Shown here: positions 7,755-14,742 of the stretch, piece by piece | Layout of the letters: each line of letters starts with the position of its first letter | How positions within the stretch are numbered: position 1 is the first letter of the stretch | Source of the DNA: an uncultured Mycoplasmatota bacterium | GTDB lineage: Bacteria; Bacillota_I; Bacilli_A; RF39; UBA660 | Assembly (NCBI GenBank): GCA_900552235.1 | Contig: URYZ01000004.1 | Location: 1 to 41,668, forward strand | Direction: 5' to 3' | Length of the DNA stretch: 41,668 nucleotides | Notes under the pieces: generated by a model | Seen by the model: the letters and a program-made list of their open reading frames with translations, nothing else | Databases searched by the model: none | What the model was told of the DNA's origin: nothing | Program-made: the position numbers and the translations under genes

Positions 7755-8192
7755 TTATTTTGTTAATTCAATATTTATAATAGCGTTTATATCTTTATAT
7801 AAATTTATACAAACCTTATGATATCCAAGTGATGTTAAAGGACTATCTAACATAATTTGATTTTTAGATATGTCATACTTTTCATCTAATTTTTCTTTTA
7901 TTTGTTTAATAGATACACTACCAAATACTTTGTCAGATGTTCCTGTTTTTACTTTAAATTTATATGTTTCTTTTTCTAAACTTTCTTTTAATTTATTTGC
8001 TTTTATTCTATTTTCTTCATCTAATTTTTTTTCATTATTTAAATTTCTCTTTAATTCTTTTAGGCTTGTTTCATTTTTCATAACGGCATAACCATTTTTA
8101 ATTAAAAAGTTTTTAGCATAACCATCTTTTACTTCTTTTATTTCACCTTTTTTTCCTTGATTTTTTAAATCTTTGATAAAAATAACTTCCAT
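7755..8192 (-). CDS. rplI: 50S ribosomal protein L9
   Basis: A 145-residue L9 with the two-domain plan: the N-terminal rRNA-binding domain MEVIFIKDLKNQGKKGEIKEV, a long Lys/Glu-rich connecting helix, and a C-terminal domain with GTSDKVFGSVS. L9 stabilises the ribosome around the L1 stalk. A strong SD, AAGGAGG, precedes the ATG. It is between the DHH phosphodiesterase gene and dnaB, the conserved gdpP-rplI-dnaB order of Bacillota. Confidence 0.97.
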   Translation of the reverse strand: MEVIFIKDLKNQGKKGEIKEVKDGYAKNFLIKNGYAVMKNETSLKELKRNLNNEKKLDEENRIKANKLKESLEKETYKFKVKTGTSDKVFGSVSIKQIKEKLDEKYDISKNQIMLDSPLTSLGYHKVCINLYKDINAIINIELTK

Positions 8193-8202
8193 AAATTCCT
8201 CC

Positions 8203-9153
8203 TTATTTTAATACACTTATTAATTCTTTTTTAACCTCTTTTATACTTTTTTCCTTTATTTTACAAGCACCTTCGTACTCATTTCCTCCACCACCTAATT
8301 TGGTAAGGATTTTCCCAACGTTTACTTTGTTTAAACTTCTAGCACTTATTCCAACTTCATTTTTTTCTAAAGATGCAATAACAAATGATGTTTCAATATT
8401 ATTAAATAGTAAAAGAGTATCCGCTATTTTGGCTAAGTCCTCTCTTCTATAAAGTTCTTTTTCTACACCACACGCTATAGCTATATTATCTATAATTGTT
8501 ACATTTGTTAACATCTTTTGTCTTGTAATAAATTTATTTAAATCTTGTTTTAGTAGATATTGCACTTCGATAGTAGAAGCACCTTTATTAAGTAAAAAAT
8601 ATGAATTATAAAATGTTCTTTTTGTTGACTTTAATATAAAATTATTTGTATCAAGTACTATCCCTGATAATATTACTGTAGCCTCATTAGGAGTTAAATT
8701 AATCTTAAAACTTCTTAAAAGCTCAGTTACTATTTCACATGTACTTGAATAAACTGTATCAACAAAAAGGTTATCAACCTTTAATGTTTCATCTGTTATA
8801 TCGTGATGATCTATTACTATTACTTTGTTAAATTTATCTAAAACATCTTTACAAGATAATAATTTATCTTTATTAGTATCCACTATTATTAAAAGTGATT
8901 TATTAAAACTTTTTACTTCTTTTTCCATATACTTTTTATTATTCAATTTGTTAATAGCATTATTAACACTTAATTCTATTTCATCATCATTTATAATAAA
9001 TGTATACTTTTTATTAAATTTTTCTACTATTTTAGATATTCCTACCATTGCACCATATGCATCTAAGTCTATATAATTATGTCCTATTATATAAACATGA
9101 TTAGAAACTAGTATTTCTTTTTTTAATGTTTTTTTAAGTTTTTTTATTTCCAT
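8203..9153 (-). CDS. DHH-DHHA1 phosphodiesterase, GdpP-like but lacking membrane, PAS and GGDEF domains
   Basis: 316 residues from ATG 9153 (GAGG six bases upstream; an in-frame GTG four codons earlier overlaps that SD). It has the DHH motifs H25-x-x-x-D29-x-D31, D92 (VDTN), DHH at 115-117 and D168 (GIVLDTNNF), then a DHHA1 domain with GGGGNEYEGA. Its sequence and place before rplI-dnaB match GdpP, which hydrolyses the second messenger c-di-AMP. Typical GdpP has about 650 residues with two membrane helices, a degenerate PAS and a GGDEF-like domain; these are absent, so this is a soluble form like DhhP/Pde2. NrnA-like nanoRNase activity is an alternative. Confidence 0.85.
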   Translation of the reverse strand: MEIKKLKKTLKKEILVSNHVYIIGHNYIDLDAYGAMVGISKIVEKFNKKYTFIINDDEIELSVNNAINKLNNKKYMEKEVKSFNKSLLIIVDTNKDKLLSCKDVLDKFNKVIVIDHHDITDETLKVDNLFVDTVYSSTCEIVTELLRSFKINLTPNEATVILSGIVLDTNNFILKSTKRTFYNSYFLLNKGASTIEVQYLLKQDLNKFITRQKMLTNVTIIDNIAIACGVEKELYRREDLAKIADTLLLFNNIETSFVIASLEKNEVGISARSLNKVNVGKILTKLGGGGNEYEGACKIKEKSIKEVKKELISVLK

Positions 9154-9173
9154 AATAAACCTCACTTGTTAAT

Positions 9174-9202
9174 ATTATACTACATTTATTTAAAGATGTC
9201 AT
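9174..9202 (-). promoter_or_regulatory. promoter of the gdpP-like/rplI/dnaB operon
   Basis: Minus strand ATGACA, 17 nt, TATAAT. The -10 ends about 20 bases before the chosen ATG, giving a very short leader that still contains the GAGG ribosome site. It lies downstream of the strong terminator at 9264-9297. Confidence 0.7.
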
Positions 9203-9257
9203 TTTCTAAATAAAAAATACTTTAATTTTATTTTAATATTTATTATATTATTTAAAT

Positions 9258-9378
9258 AAAAAAGTACACTAACGCTTCGTATGAAGTATTAGTGTACAAA
9301 CCCAATTTTTGGAGAGTACCTAAACATCGAATTTAGATATGTCCATTTTATTTTATGAAGTTTCCCTCATCTATATAC
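9258..9378 (-). ncRNA. candidate structured RNA or attenuator of about 110 nt, family unknown
   Basis: Between a promoter (9379-9407) and a strong terminator (9264-9297) the minus strand has no ORF but ordered structure. In transcript order: a 6-bp stem ATGAGG/CTTCAT capped by a GAAA tetraloop; a bulged hairpin around 9321-9345; then TTAGGTAC (9316-9323), which can pair with GTACACTAA (9289-9297) around a CCAA/TTGG mini-stem. The same GTACACTAA is the 5' arm of the terminator, so the two folds exclude each other, as in riboswitches and attenuators. No known class (T-box, ydaO, yybP, SRP, 6S) matches by eye. It may be a free small RNA or a leader for the downstream operon. Confidence 0.5.
9264..9297 (-). 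terminator. strong rho-independent terminator ending the candidate RNA
   Basis: A 9-bp stem, GTACACTAA/TTAGTGTAC, is extended after a 2x2 internal loop by CTTC/GAAG (9-bp plus 4-bp), with six U on the minus strand. It is the strongest hairpin in the intergenic region. It could also serve as a backup terminator for rpsF-ssb-rpsR. Confidence 0.85.
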
Positions 9379-9407
9379 ATAATAATATAAATATATGATT
9401 TTTACAA
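9379..9407 (-). promoter_or_regulatory. promoter for the candidate RNA
   Basis: Minus strand TTGTAA, 17 nt, TATTAT. Transcription would begin near 9372, just upstream of the GAAA-capped hairpin. An overlapping second -10 (9382-9387) is also possible. Confidence 0.45.
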
Positions 9408-9422
9408 TAATTTGTATAATGA

Positions 9423-9451
9423 TAACAAAAAAGTTATTAACTTTTTTGTTA
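9423..9451. terminator. palindromic hairpin after rpsR
   Basis: TAACAAAAAAGTTA pairs with TAACTTTTTTGTTA in a near-perfect palindrome with a 3-nt loop, eight bases after the rpsR stop on the minus strand. The U-tract is inside the stem, so it is a plausible but atypical terminator for rpsF-ssb-rpsR. Confidence 0.55.
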
Positions 9452-9458
9452 ATAACAA

Positions 9459-9674
9459 TTATTTTGTATATGGTAATAATGCGATAGCACGTGCTCTTTT
9501 GATTTGAGCTGCAATATATCTTTGATGTTTTGCACAAGCTCCAGTAACACGTCTTGGTAGTATTTTACCTTTATCATTTATATATTTTTTTAGTATATCT
9601 ACATCTTTATAATCAAAAGTTTTTCCAGTACATAAATAACATACTTTTTTCTTTTTTCTATAAAATTCTGCCAT
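9459..9674 (-). CDS. rpsR: 30S ribosomal protein S18 (zinc-type, cysteine-bearing)
   Basis: 71 residues with the conserved S18 core ILPRRVTGACAKHQRYIAAQ and IKRARAIALLPY. The N-terminal CYLC and the later CAKH could bind zinc, as in the C+ form of S18. S18 forms a heterodimer with S6 on the 30S platform. It ends the rpsF-ssb-rpsR operon, with AAGGAGG before the ATG and 14 bases after ssb. Confidence 0.97.
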   Translation of the reverse strand: MAEFYRKKKKVCYLCTGKTFDYKDVDILKKYINDKGKILPRRVTGACAKHQRYIAAQIKRARAIALLPYTK

Positions 9675-9688
9675 AATTATCCTCCTTT

Positions 9689-10168
9689 TTAGAATGGTAA
9701 GTCATTATCTTCAACTTTTATTTCTTCACCAAAATCTTTAAATGGATCATCTTTTAAATCACTTGTAGGAACATCCATTTCAGGTGAAAAACTATATGGG
9801 TTTACATCATTATAACTATTTGATGATGTTGTTTGTCTTCTTTCAGTAGCGGCTTTTGTATCTAAGAATTGGATGTTATCTGCTACCACTTCAGTAATAT
9901 ATCTTTTTTGACCATTTTGATCATCATAAGTTCTTGTTTGAATTCTTCCATCAATTGCTACTTGACTTCCTTGTTTTACATAATTTTTAACATTTTCGGC
10001 TTGTTTTCTCCAAACAACAATGTTAATAAAATCAGCTTCTCTTTCACCAGCAGAATTAGCAAAATTTCTATTTACTGCAATTGAAAAAGTAGCTACAGGA
10101 ATATTTGTTCCAGTATATCTAAGTTCTGGATCTCTAACTAATCTTCCTATTAAAAATACCTTATTCAT
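9689..10168 (-). CDS. ssb: single-stranded DNA-binding protein
   Basis: 159 residues. It has the OB-fold opening MNKVFLIGRLVRDPELRYT and FINIVVWRKQAENV, a disordered Ser/Asn-rich linker and the acidic C-terminal tip DNDLPF, which recruits replication and repair partners. It coats single-stranded DNA at forks. It sits between rpsF and rpsR, the standard Bacillota arrangement, with AGAGGT before the ATG. Confidence 0.97.
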   Translation of the reverse strand: MNKVFLIGRLVRDPELRYTGTNIPVATFSIAVNRNFANSAGEREADFINIVVWRKQAENVKNYVKQGSQVAIDGRIQTRTYDDQNGQKRYITEVVADNIQFLDTKAATERRQTTSSNSYNDVNPYSFSPEMDVPTSDLKDDPFKDFGEEIKVEDNDLPF

Positions 10169-10179
10169 AAAATTACCTC

Positions 10180-10467
10180 TTAATTTTCTTGTTTAATTAC
10201 TAAATGACGAATAACATCTTCATTAACATTTGCAACACGGTTAAATTCTGCAACTGTTTCTTTGTTTGCTTCAACTACTAATAGAAAATAATAACCTTTT
10301 TTATGACCTTCTATTTCGTAAGCAAGATCTCTTTGACCCATTTCTTTTGATGAAACGATTTTACCATTTGCTTTAGTAACTACATTTTGCATGTCTTCAT
10401 AAACTTTTTTAATTGATGCTTCATCAAGTGTAGGTCTAACGATAAACATTAATTCATAATTATTCAT
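10180..10467 (-). CDS. rpsF: 30S ribosomal protein S6
   Basis: 95 residues, usual length, starting MNNYELMFIVRPTLDE and carrying the conserved GQRDLAYEIEGHKKGYYF segment. S6 binds S18 on the 30S platform. It is first in the rpsF-ssb-rpsR operon, with a very strong AAAAGGAGGTG SD and an mRNA leader of about 70 nt from the predicted promoter, where S6:S18 autoregulation would act. Confidence 0.97.
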   Translation of the reverse strand: MNNYELMFIVRPTLDEASIKKVYEDMQNVVTKANGKIVSSKEMGQRDLAYEIEGHKKGYYFLLVVEANKETVAEFNRVANVNEDVIRHLVIKQEN

Positions 10468-10537
10468 GTTTCTTACACCTCCTTTTGGACTATGTCTTCT
10501 TTATTTCAAGAAGAAAGGAGCAATTAATACTCACTCG
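10468..10537 (-). promoter_or_regulatory. rpsF mRNA leader, possible S6:S18 autoregulatory element
   Basis: The leader contains a clear 7-bp hairpin TCTTCTT/AAGAAGA (10495-10501 with 10508-10514) upstream of the SD, a shorter GAG/CTC pairing and a CCG near the 5' end. Bacterial rpsF leaders often carry an S6:S18-binding motif with a CCG element. I cannot fold it fully here, and the CCG lies almost at the predicted start site, which weakens the case. Confidence 0.35.
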
Positions 10538-10543
10538 GTCTGT

Positions 10544-10573
10544 ATTATACCAAATAATTATATGATTTTTCAA
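10544..10573 (-). promoter_or_regulatory. promoter of rpsF-ssb-rpsR
   Basis: Minus strand TTGAAA, 18 nt, TATAAT, located between the htpX stop and the rpsF leader. Confidence 0.7.
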
Positions 10574-10598
10574 GTACTTTATGAAAAAAATACCAATT

Positions 10599-11477
10599 TT
10601 ACTTGATATTTCTTAATCTTTCTATTCTATTGGCAATACTTGGATGCGTACTAAATATTGAATCTCTTTCTTTTTTCTTTTTAAATGGATCACTTATGTA
10701 TAAAGATGAACATGTTTCATTCGCTGTTTTTAATACATTAGTATCACTATCAATTTTCATAAGAGCTTTTATTAATCCCTCATTATTTCTAGTTAAAGAT
10801 ACTGCAGTTGCATCCGCTAGATACTCTCTATTTCTTGAAATCATTAAATTTAAAAGATTAGCAAAAATTGGAGATAATATTATAAATATTAAACCTATTA
10901 TCATAAGAATTGGGTTTCTATCATCATCACCATCATCTGTTCTATAAAAACCATGGCTAAAAAGGTCAGCTAGAATACTTACTAATCCTACCATTACAAT
11001 AGCAATAGTAGAAACTAATATATCATAATTTTTTATATGTGAAAGTTCATGAGCTAAAACGCCTTCCATTTCATTTTTATCTAGTTTTTTTATTAAACCA
11101 GTTGTTACACAAATAACACTATTTTTAGGATTTCTTCCTGTAGCAAAAGCATTTAAAGCATCACTTTCAATAACATATAACTTTGGAAGTGGCAAATTTG
11201 CTGCGATGCAAAGTCCTTCAAGAATTTCATTTAGTTGTAAAAATTCTGTTTTTGTTGCTATTCTTGCACCATTTAAGGATAAAACCATTTTATCACAAGT
11301 AAAATATGATACCAAAGCGGAAATAAGAGACATAATAAGAGCAAATGCTACCGCCATATATGAATCTTCAAATAACCATAGTGAAATAAAATAAACAATA
11401 GCCATCACAAAAATAATAAAAAATGTTATTATAAAAAATGTTTTAACTTTATTTTTAGTTATACTTTCAAACATCAT
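10599..11477 (-). CDS. htpX: membrane zinc metalloprotease HtpX
   Basis: 292 residues with two N-terminal membrane helices, the M48 zinc motif HELSH (residues 143-147) in GVLAHELSHIKN, two further hydrophobic segments, and SRNREYLADATAV carrying the third zinc ligand Glu. HtpX degrades misfolded membrane proteins. Its ATG overlaps the lemA stop by four bases. LemA-HtpX pairing is a conserved arrangement. The family is certain; substrates are unknown. Confidence 0.95.
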   Translation of the reverse strand: MMFESITKNKVKTFFIITFFIIFVMAIVYFISLWLFEDSYMAVAFALIMSLISALVSYFTCDKMVLSLNGARIATKTEFLQLNEILEGLCIAANLPLPKLYVIESDALNAFATGRNPKNSVICVTTGLIKKLDKNEMEGVLAHELSHIKNYDILVSTIAIVMVGLVSILADLFSHGFYRTDDGDDDRNPILMIIGLIFIILSPIFANLLNLMISRNREYLADATAVSLTRNNEGLIKALMKIDSDTNVLKTANETCSSLYISDPFKKKKERDSIFSTHPSIANRIERLRNIK

Positions 11478-12013
11478 AGGCTTATCTTTCCTAACTCTTT
11501 ATCTTTTTCTTCTATTTTGAAATATTCTTTTTTATTATATTTTAATAATTTAGCAAATATGTTTGTTGGAAATACCATAATAGCAGTGTTATATTTTTGG
11601 ACACAGTCATTATAAAATTGCCTTGCAAATGCTATTTTATCTTCAGTTCCCACAAGTTCAACTTGTAAATTTTGAAATAATTTGTTTGCTTTTAAATCAG
11701 GGTAATTTTCTGCCACTGCAAATAAAGCTTTAACACTACTACTTATTTTATCTTCTTCTTTTGCTAGATAAGACATATCTATTTTTTTATTTCTTTCATT
11801 TACTACTTTTAACAAAGTTTCGCTTTCATGTTTAGCATATCCTTTTGTTACTTCAACTAAATTAGGTATTAAATCTATTCTTCTTTTTAACTGATTATCA
11901 ATATTACTCCAAGCATTATTACATCTATTACTTAATTTTACTAGATAATTATAAATTAAAAAAAGAATTAAAAGTAATACAATTACTATAATTATAACTA
12001 TTCTAAAATCCAT
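11474..12013 (-). CDS. lemA: LemA family membrane-anchored protein
   Basis: 179 residues: one N-terminal membrane helix (IIIVIVLLLILFLIYNYLV), then the LemA helical domain with NAWSNIDNQLKRRIDLIPNL and YNTAIMVFPTNIFAKLLKY. The bulk of the protein is a helical bundle; its role is poorly known, although it is often linked to HtpX and envelope quality control. It is third in a four-gene operon, preceded by the tail-anchored protein and overlapping htpX. Confidence 0.93.
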   Translation of the reverse strand: MDFRIVIIIVIVLLLILFLIYNYLVKLSNRCNNAWSNIDNQLKRRIDLIPNLVEVTKGYAKHESETLLKVVNERNKKIDMSYLAKEEDKISSSVKALFAVAENYPDLKANKLFQNLQVELVGTEDKIAFARQFYNDCVQKYNTAIMVFPTNIFAKLLKYNKKEYFKIEEKDKELGKISL

Positions 12014-12034
12014 TAAACCACCCTCTTTTAAATA

Positions 12035-12430
12035 TTAAAAATTATTTATATAATTTAGTATTGATAATGTTACAATAATTACTATTGCTATTAAAGCTAG
12101 TACTGCTGCAATTATTAAAGCATTAGAAAACGCACTTTTATCGAGTTGAGAAGTTCCATTGTGATTGTAATAATATTCTATTTCTTTATCAGGTTCTATT
12201 TCTTGTTTTATTTTAGGCATATTATCCATTGTAAGAACTCTTGTCATACCCCTACTTTCAGTATTATTAGAACTTTCTAAAGTTTCTACTTCATTTTGAT
12301 TTGTAAAAAAATAAGAATTATCATTATTAACTGATACTTGTTGAACATCTTTTTTGGTAAAATCATTTTCTAATTCATTTAATACACCTTTATATGTATC
12401 TAATACTTGTTGTTCCCCATCTTTAAACAT
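12035..12430 (-). CDS. tail-anchored hypothetical protein
   Basis: 131 residues. A hydrophilic, probably disordered cytoplasmic part rich in Asn, Asp, Glu and Thr is followed by a single C-terminal membrane helix (about 106-126, IIAAVLALIAIVIIVTLSIL) and a five-residue tail. There is no signal peptide or known domain. It overlaps the kinase-like gene by eight bases, which implies translational coupling. The Thr-bearing stretch RGMTRVLTMDN might be a modification site (speculation). Function unknown. Confidence 0.6.
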   Translation of the reverse strand: MFKDGEQQVLDTYKGVLNELENDFTKKDVQQVSVNNDNSYFFTNQNEVETLESSNNTESRGMTRVLTMDNMPKIKQEIEPDKEIEYYYNHNGTSQLDKSAFSNALIIAAVLALIAIVIIVTLSILNYINNF

Positions 12431-13049
12431 TTCTTACACCTTCTTTTATTCTTTTATTTGTTTTTCTCATTAATATTCTATATATTTTTTCATATTGTTC
12501 ATTTGTTAAATTATATTCTTTAAATGTTTCTTCGACATCTTTTTTAATTTTATTAGTAAAATTCTCATCATAGTAAGCACTAAAAGATAAATCATAATCC
12601 ATATGTCTAAATACTCTAACAAAATAATCTCTTAACCATTGTGGCACTTTTTCCATATACATATCAAAATTTTCTAAAACTTCAATATCACTTGGAATAC
12701 TTGAACCATTTGGATTACAATACCATCCTAGAACCATTAGGGCAAATGAAACAACTTTATGTTCCTTACTAGATTTTCTTTCTGCCATTAAGCTAATACC
12801 TGTATTAAAATTAGCTATTGTTTTGTCTAAATAACTATCAGTACCAAATAGATCGCTTGTAAGAATTATTTCTCCTGTTGAAACATTAATTTTAATATCA
12901 TCAATATTAATTTTAATTAAATTTCTTTCTTCTTGTTCTATTTTTTCCATTACTTTTTTCATTAAACGACAAAAAGTCTTAGCTTTAACATCATCACCTA
13001 GACTATCTTTATTATTAATATAATCTCTTAAAGATAAAACATTGTTCAT
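12423..13049 (-). CDS. unknown protein with faint resemblance to a Ser/Thr kinase C-lobe
   Basis: 208 residues, soluble. Residues 45-69 (IKINIDDIKINVSTGEIIL then TSDLFG) resemble the stretch from the catalytic loop to the DFG motif of Hanks kinases, but HRD and DFG are not conserved. Residues 99-110 look like the kinase helix F region and 135-147 (VPQWLRDYFVRVF) like helix H. No N-lobe, glycine loop or catalytic Lys is visible. If the resemblance is real, it is a pseudokinase. It starts an operon with a tail-anchored protein, LemA and HtpX, behind its own extended -10 promoter. Confidence 0.4.
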   Translation of the reverse strand: MNNVLSLRDYINNKDSLGDDVKAKTFCRLMKKVMEKIEQEERNLIKINIDDIKINVSTGEIILTSDLFGTDSYLDKTIANFNTGISLMAERKSSKEHKVVSFALMVLGWYCNPNGSSIPSDIEVLENFDMYMEKVPQWLRDYFVRVFRHMDYDLSFSAYYDENFTNKIKKDVEETFKEYNLTNEQYEKIYRILMRKTNKRIKEGVRNV

Positions 13050-13081
13050 ATTTTCACCTGCTTAGTACCCCTATCATAAAG

Positions 13082-13090
13082 ATTATATCA
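13082..13090 (-). promoter_or_regulatory. extended -10 promoter of the kinase-like/lemA/htpX operon
   Basis: Minus strand TGATATAAT (TG at -15/-14 plus a perfect -10), about 33 bases before the 13049 start codon. The TGA of the motif doubles as the stop codon of the sigma factor gene. Confidence 0.6.
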
Positions 13091-13651
13091 CATAAGTTCA
13101 TTATTCAAAATATATTTTTTAAAATTTTTCCTTATTTTTAATAAAATATTATCTACTCTCTTTTTAGAAAGATCTAAAACATCTCCGATTATTTTGTAGC
13201 TATAACCATTTATTTTTAATTCAAGAACAATAGCTTCGGTAAATTCAAGTTGATTAATAAAGTTTTTTATAAATATAATATATTCTTTTTCCATTATTTC
13301 ATCATAAGGTGTCTTATAGTCTGCAACATATTTAGATGGCACATCTTCAATATTAATAGTGTTAGTTAAAGGCTTATCCATTTTTCTTAAATATTCCATT
13401 AAATATTTTTTTATATACAAATGCAAATATGTTGAAAAACCTGCATCTTTTGTTTCATCATAATTAATAACAGCTTTATAAAAACCTAATCTGCATTCTT
13501 GTAACATATCATCCATTTCATATTTATATTTGTATTTATTAGAAAACTTAATCATCAATGGTCTATATTTATTAAAAAGTGCATTAAATGCCTCTTCACT
13601 GTCTTCCCTTATTAAATATATTAATTCATTATCATTTTCTTTATAATCCAC
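13088..13651 (-). CDS. sigma-70 family factor, SigH-like
   Basis: 187 residues. Region 2 is clear (EAFNALFNKYRPLMIKF, then DDMLQECRLGFYKAVINYD and GFSTYLHLYIKKYLMEYLRK) and a C-terminal region 4 HTH follows (TEAIVLELKINGYSYKIIGD then LSKKRVDNILLKIRKNF). It would direct RNA polymerase to alternative promoters. The order cysS-mrnC-rlmB-sigma matches cysS-mrnC-rlmB-yacP-sigH of Bacillus, with yacP missing. The start is GTG, six bases after GGAGG; the adjacent ATG is out of frame. The regulon is unknown, and spoVG in this window is a SigH target in Bacillus. Confidence 0.8.
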   Translation of the reverse strand: MDYKENDNELIYLIREDSEEAFNALFNKYRPLMIKFSNKYKYKYEMDDMLQECRLGFYKAVINYDETKDAGFSTYLHLYIKKYLMEYLRKMDKPLTNTINIEDVPSKYVADYKTPYDEIMEKEYIIFIKNFINQLEFTEAIVLELKINGYSYKIIGDVLDLSKKRVDNILLKIRKNFKKYILNNELM

Positions 13652-13661
13652 ATAAACCTCC

Positions 13662-14357
13662 TTAATTACTTCTTTGTCTTACAACCTCATATATAAATAT
13701 TCCTGCTGCTACTGAAGCATTAAGACTATTTATTTTTCCTATCATTGGAATTGAGACAATAAAATCTGCTGATTTTCTCACTAATTCACTTACCCCTTTG
13801 CCTTCATTTCCTATTATTATACATGTTGATGTTTTGTAATCTTCACTAGTATAACTTGTTCCATCCATAGAAGAAACATAAATCCAATATCCTTTTTCTT
13901 TTAAATAATTAATAGTTTGAACTAAATTAGTAACCATACATATTTTAACATTAACTGCTGCGCCACTACTGGTTTTCATAACCGTTGAGTTAACACTTAC
14001 ACTTCTATCTTTTGGAATAATTATACCATCAACTCCTGCTGCTTCACATGTTCTAATTATGGCACCAAAATTATGTGTATCTTCTAGATGATCAAGCATA
14101 ACTATAAAACCATTTTCTTTTATTATTTCATCAATATCAGCATATTTAAACTCTAAAACGTCTACTGCAACACCTTGGTGATTACCAAGTGTCATCTCAT
14201 CTAATTCATATTTAGTTAAAAACACAGGTTTTATTTTTAACTTTTCAATAAGGCTTGTAATTACTTTATCTTTAAAGTTTCTTTCTAAATATACTCTTTT
14301 AATATCTTTACCTTGTTTTAATATTTCTTCACAACTATTTTTTCCATATACTAACAT
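13662..14357 (-). CDS. rlmB: 23S rRNA (guanosine2251-2'-O)-methyltransferase RlmB (TrmH/SpoU family)
   Basis: 231 residues. It has the substrate-binding N-terminal domain opening LVYGKNSCEEIL and a SPOUT domain with LDHLEDTHNFGAIIRTCEA, IIGNEGKGVSELV and the C-terminal IPMIGKINSLNASVAAGIF knot motif. It methylates the ribose of G2251 in the peptidyltransferase P loop of 23S rRNA. It starts three bases after the mrnC stop, in the conserved cysS-mrnC-rlmB order. Confidence 0.93.
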   Translation of the reverse strand: MLVYGKNSCEEILKQGKDIKRVYLERNFKDKVITSLIEKLKIKPVFLTKYELDEMTLGNHQGVAVDVLEFKYADIDEIIKENGFIVMLDHLEDTHNFGAIIRTCEAAGVDGIIIPKDRSVSVNSTVMKTSSGAAVNVKICMVTNLVQTINYLKEKGYWIYVSSMDGTSYTSEDYKTSTCIIIGNEGKGVSELVRKSADFIVSIPMIGKINSLNASVAAGIFIYEVVRQRSN

Positions 14358-14360
14358 CTT

Positions 14361-14735
14361 TTATACCTCTTTTATTTTTTCTATATAATCAAATATTTCC
14401 TTTATTCTATCAAATTTATTATTCATATATAAATAACCAAAAACACTTTCCAAAGCTGTGGCATGTTTATATGTTAAAATATCACAGTTTTTTGGTTTTG
14501 AATGTGTTTTGGTATTTCTTGCTCTTTTTATTATTTCTATTTCATCACTAGTAAAAAAATTATTATCTAAAAGTTCTTTTAAAAATAAAGCTTGATTTTT
14601 AGCACTTACATAATTTAAAGCATGTTTTTGTAAGTCATTAACTTTCACAAAATTCTTATCAATTAAATATTTTCTTACTAACACTTCATATATAGCATCC
14701 CCTATATATGCTAAAACTAATGAATTGTACTCCAT
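14361..14735 (-). CDS. mrnC: mini-ribonuclease III
   Basis: 124 residues, with only the RNase III catalytic domain: LAYIGDAIYEVLVRKYL at the N-terminus and YKHATALESVFGYLYM near the C-terminus supply the acidic metal-binding residues. There is no double-stranded RNA-binding domain. Mini-III matures the ends of 23S rRNA. The place between cysS and rlmB agrees with Bacillus. It starts seven bases after the YugP-like gene. Confidence 0.93.
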   Translation of the reverse strand: MEYNSLVLAYIGDAIYEVLVRKYLIDKNFVKVNDLQKHALNYVSAKNQALFLKELLDNNFFTSDEIEIIKRARNTKTHSKPKNCDILTYKHATALESVFGYLYMNNKFDRIKEIFDYIEKIKEV

Positions 14736-14742
14736 AAAATTC

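Noticed and set aside
9258..9378. Known RNA classes for the intergenic RNA: T-box, SRP RNA, ydaO, yybP-ykoY, hammerhead
   Set aside because: No GGUGGNACCGCG box, no GGAAG-AGCAG SRP loop, no riboswitch core consensus; GATGAGGGAAAC superficially resembles a hammerhead core but lacks stem II and the cleavage-site context.
12423..13049. Active Ser/Thr kinase
   Set aside because: No glycine-rich loop, catalytic Lys, HRD or DFG residues; only a weak C-lobe-like pattern remains.
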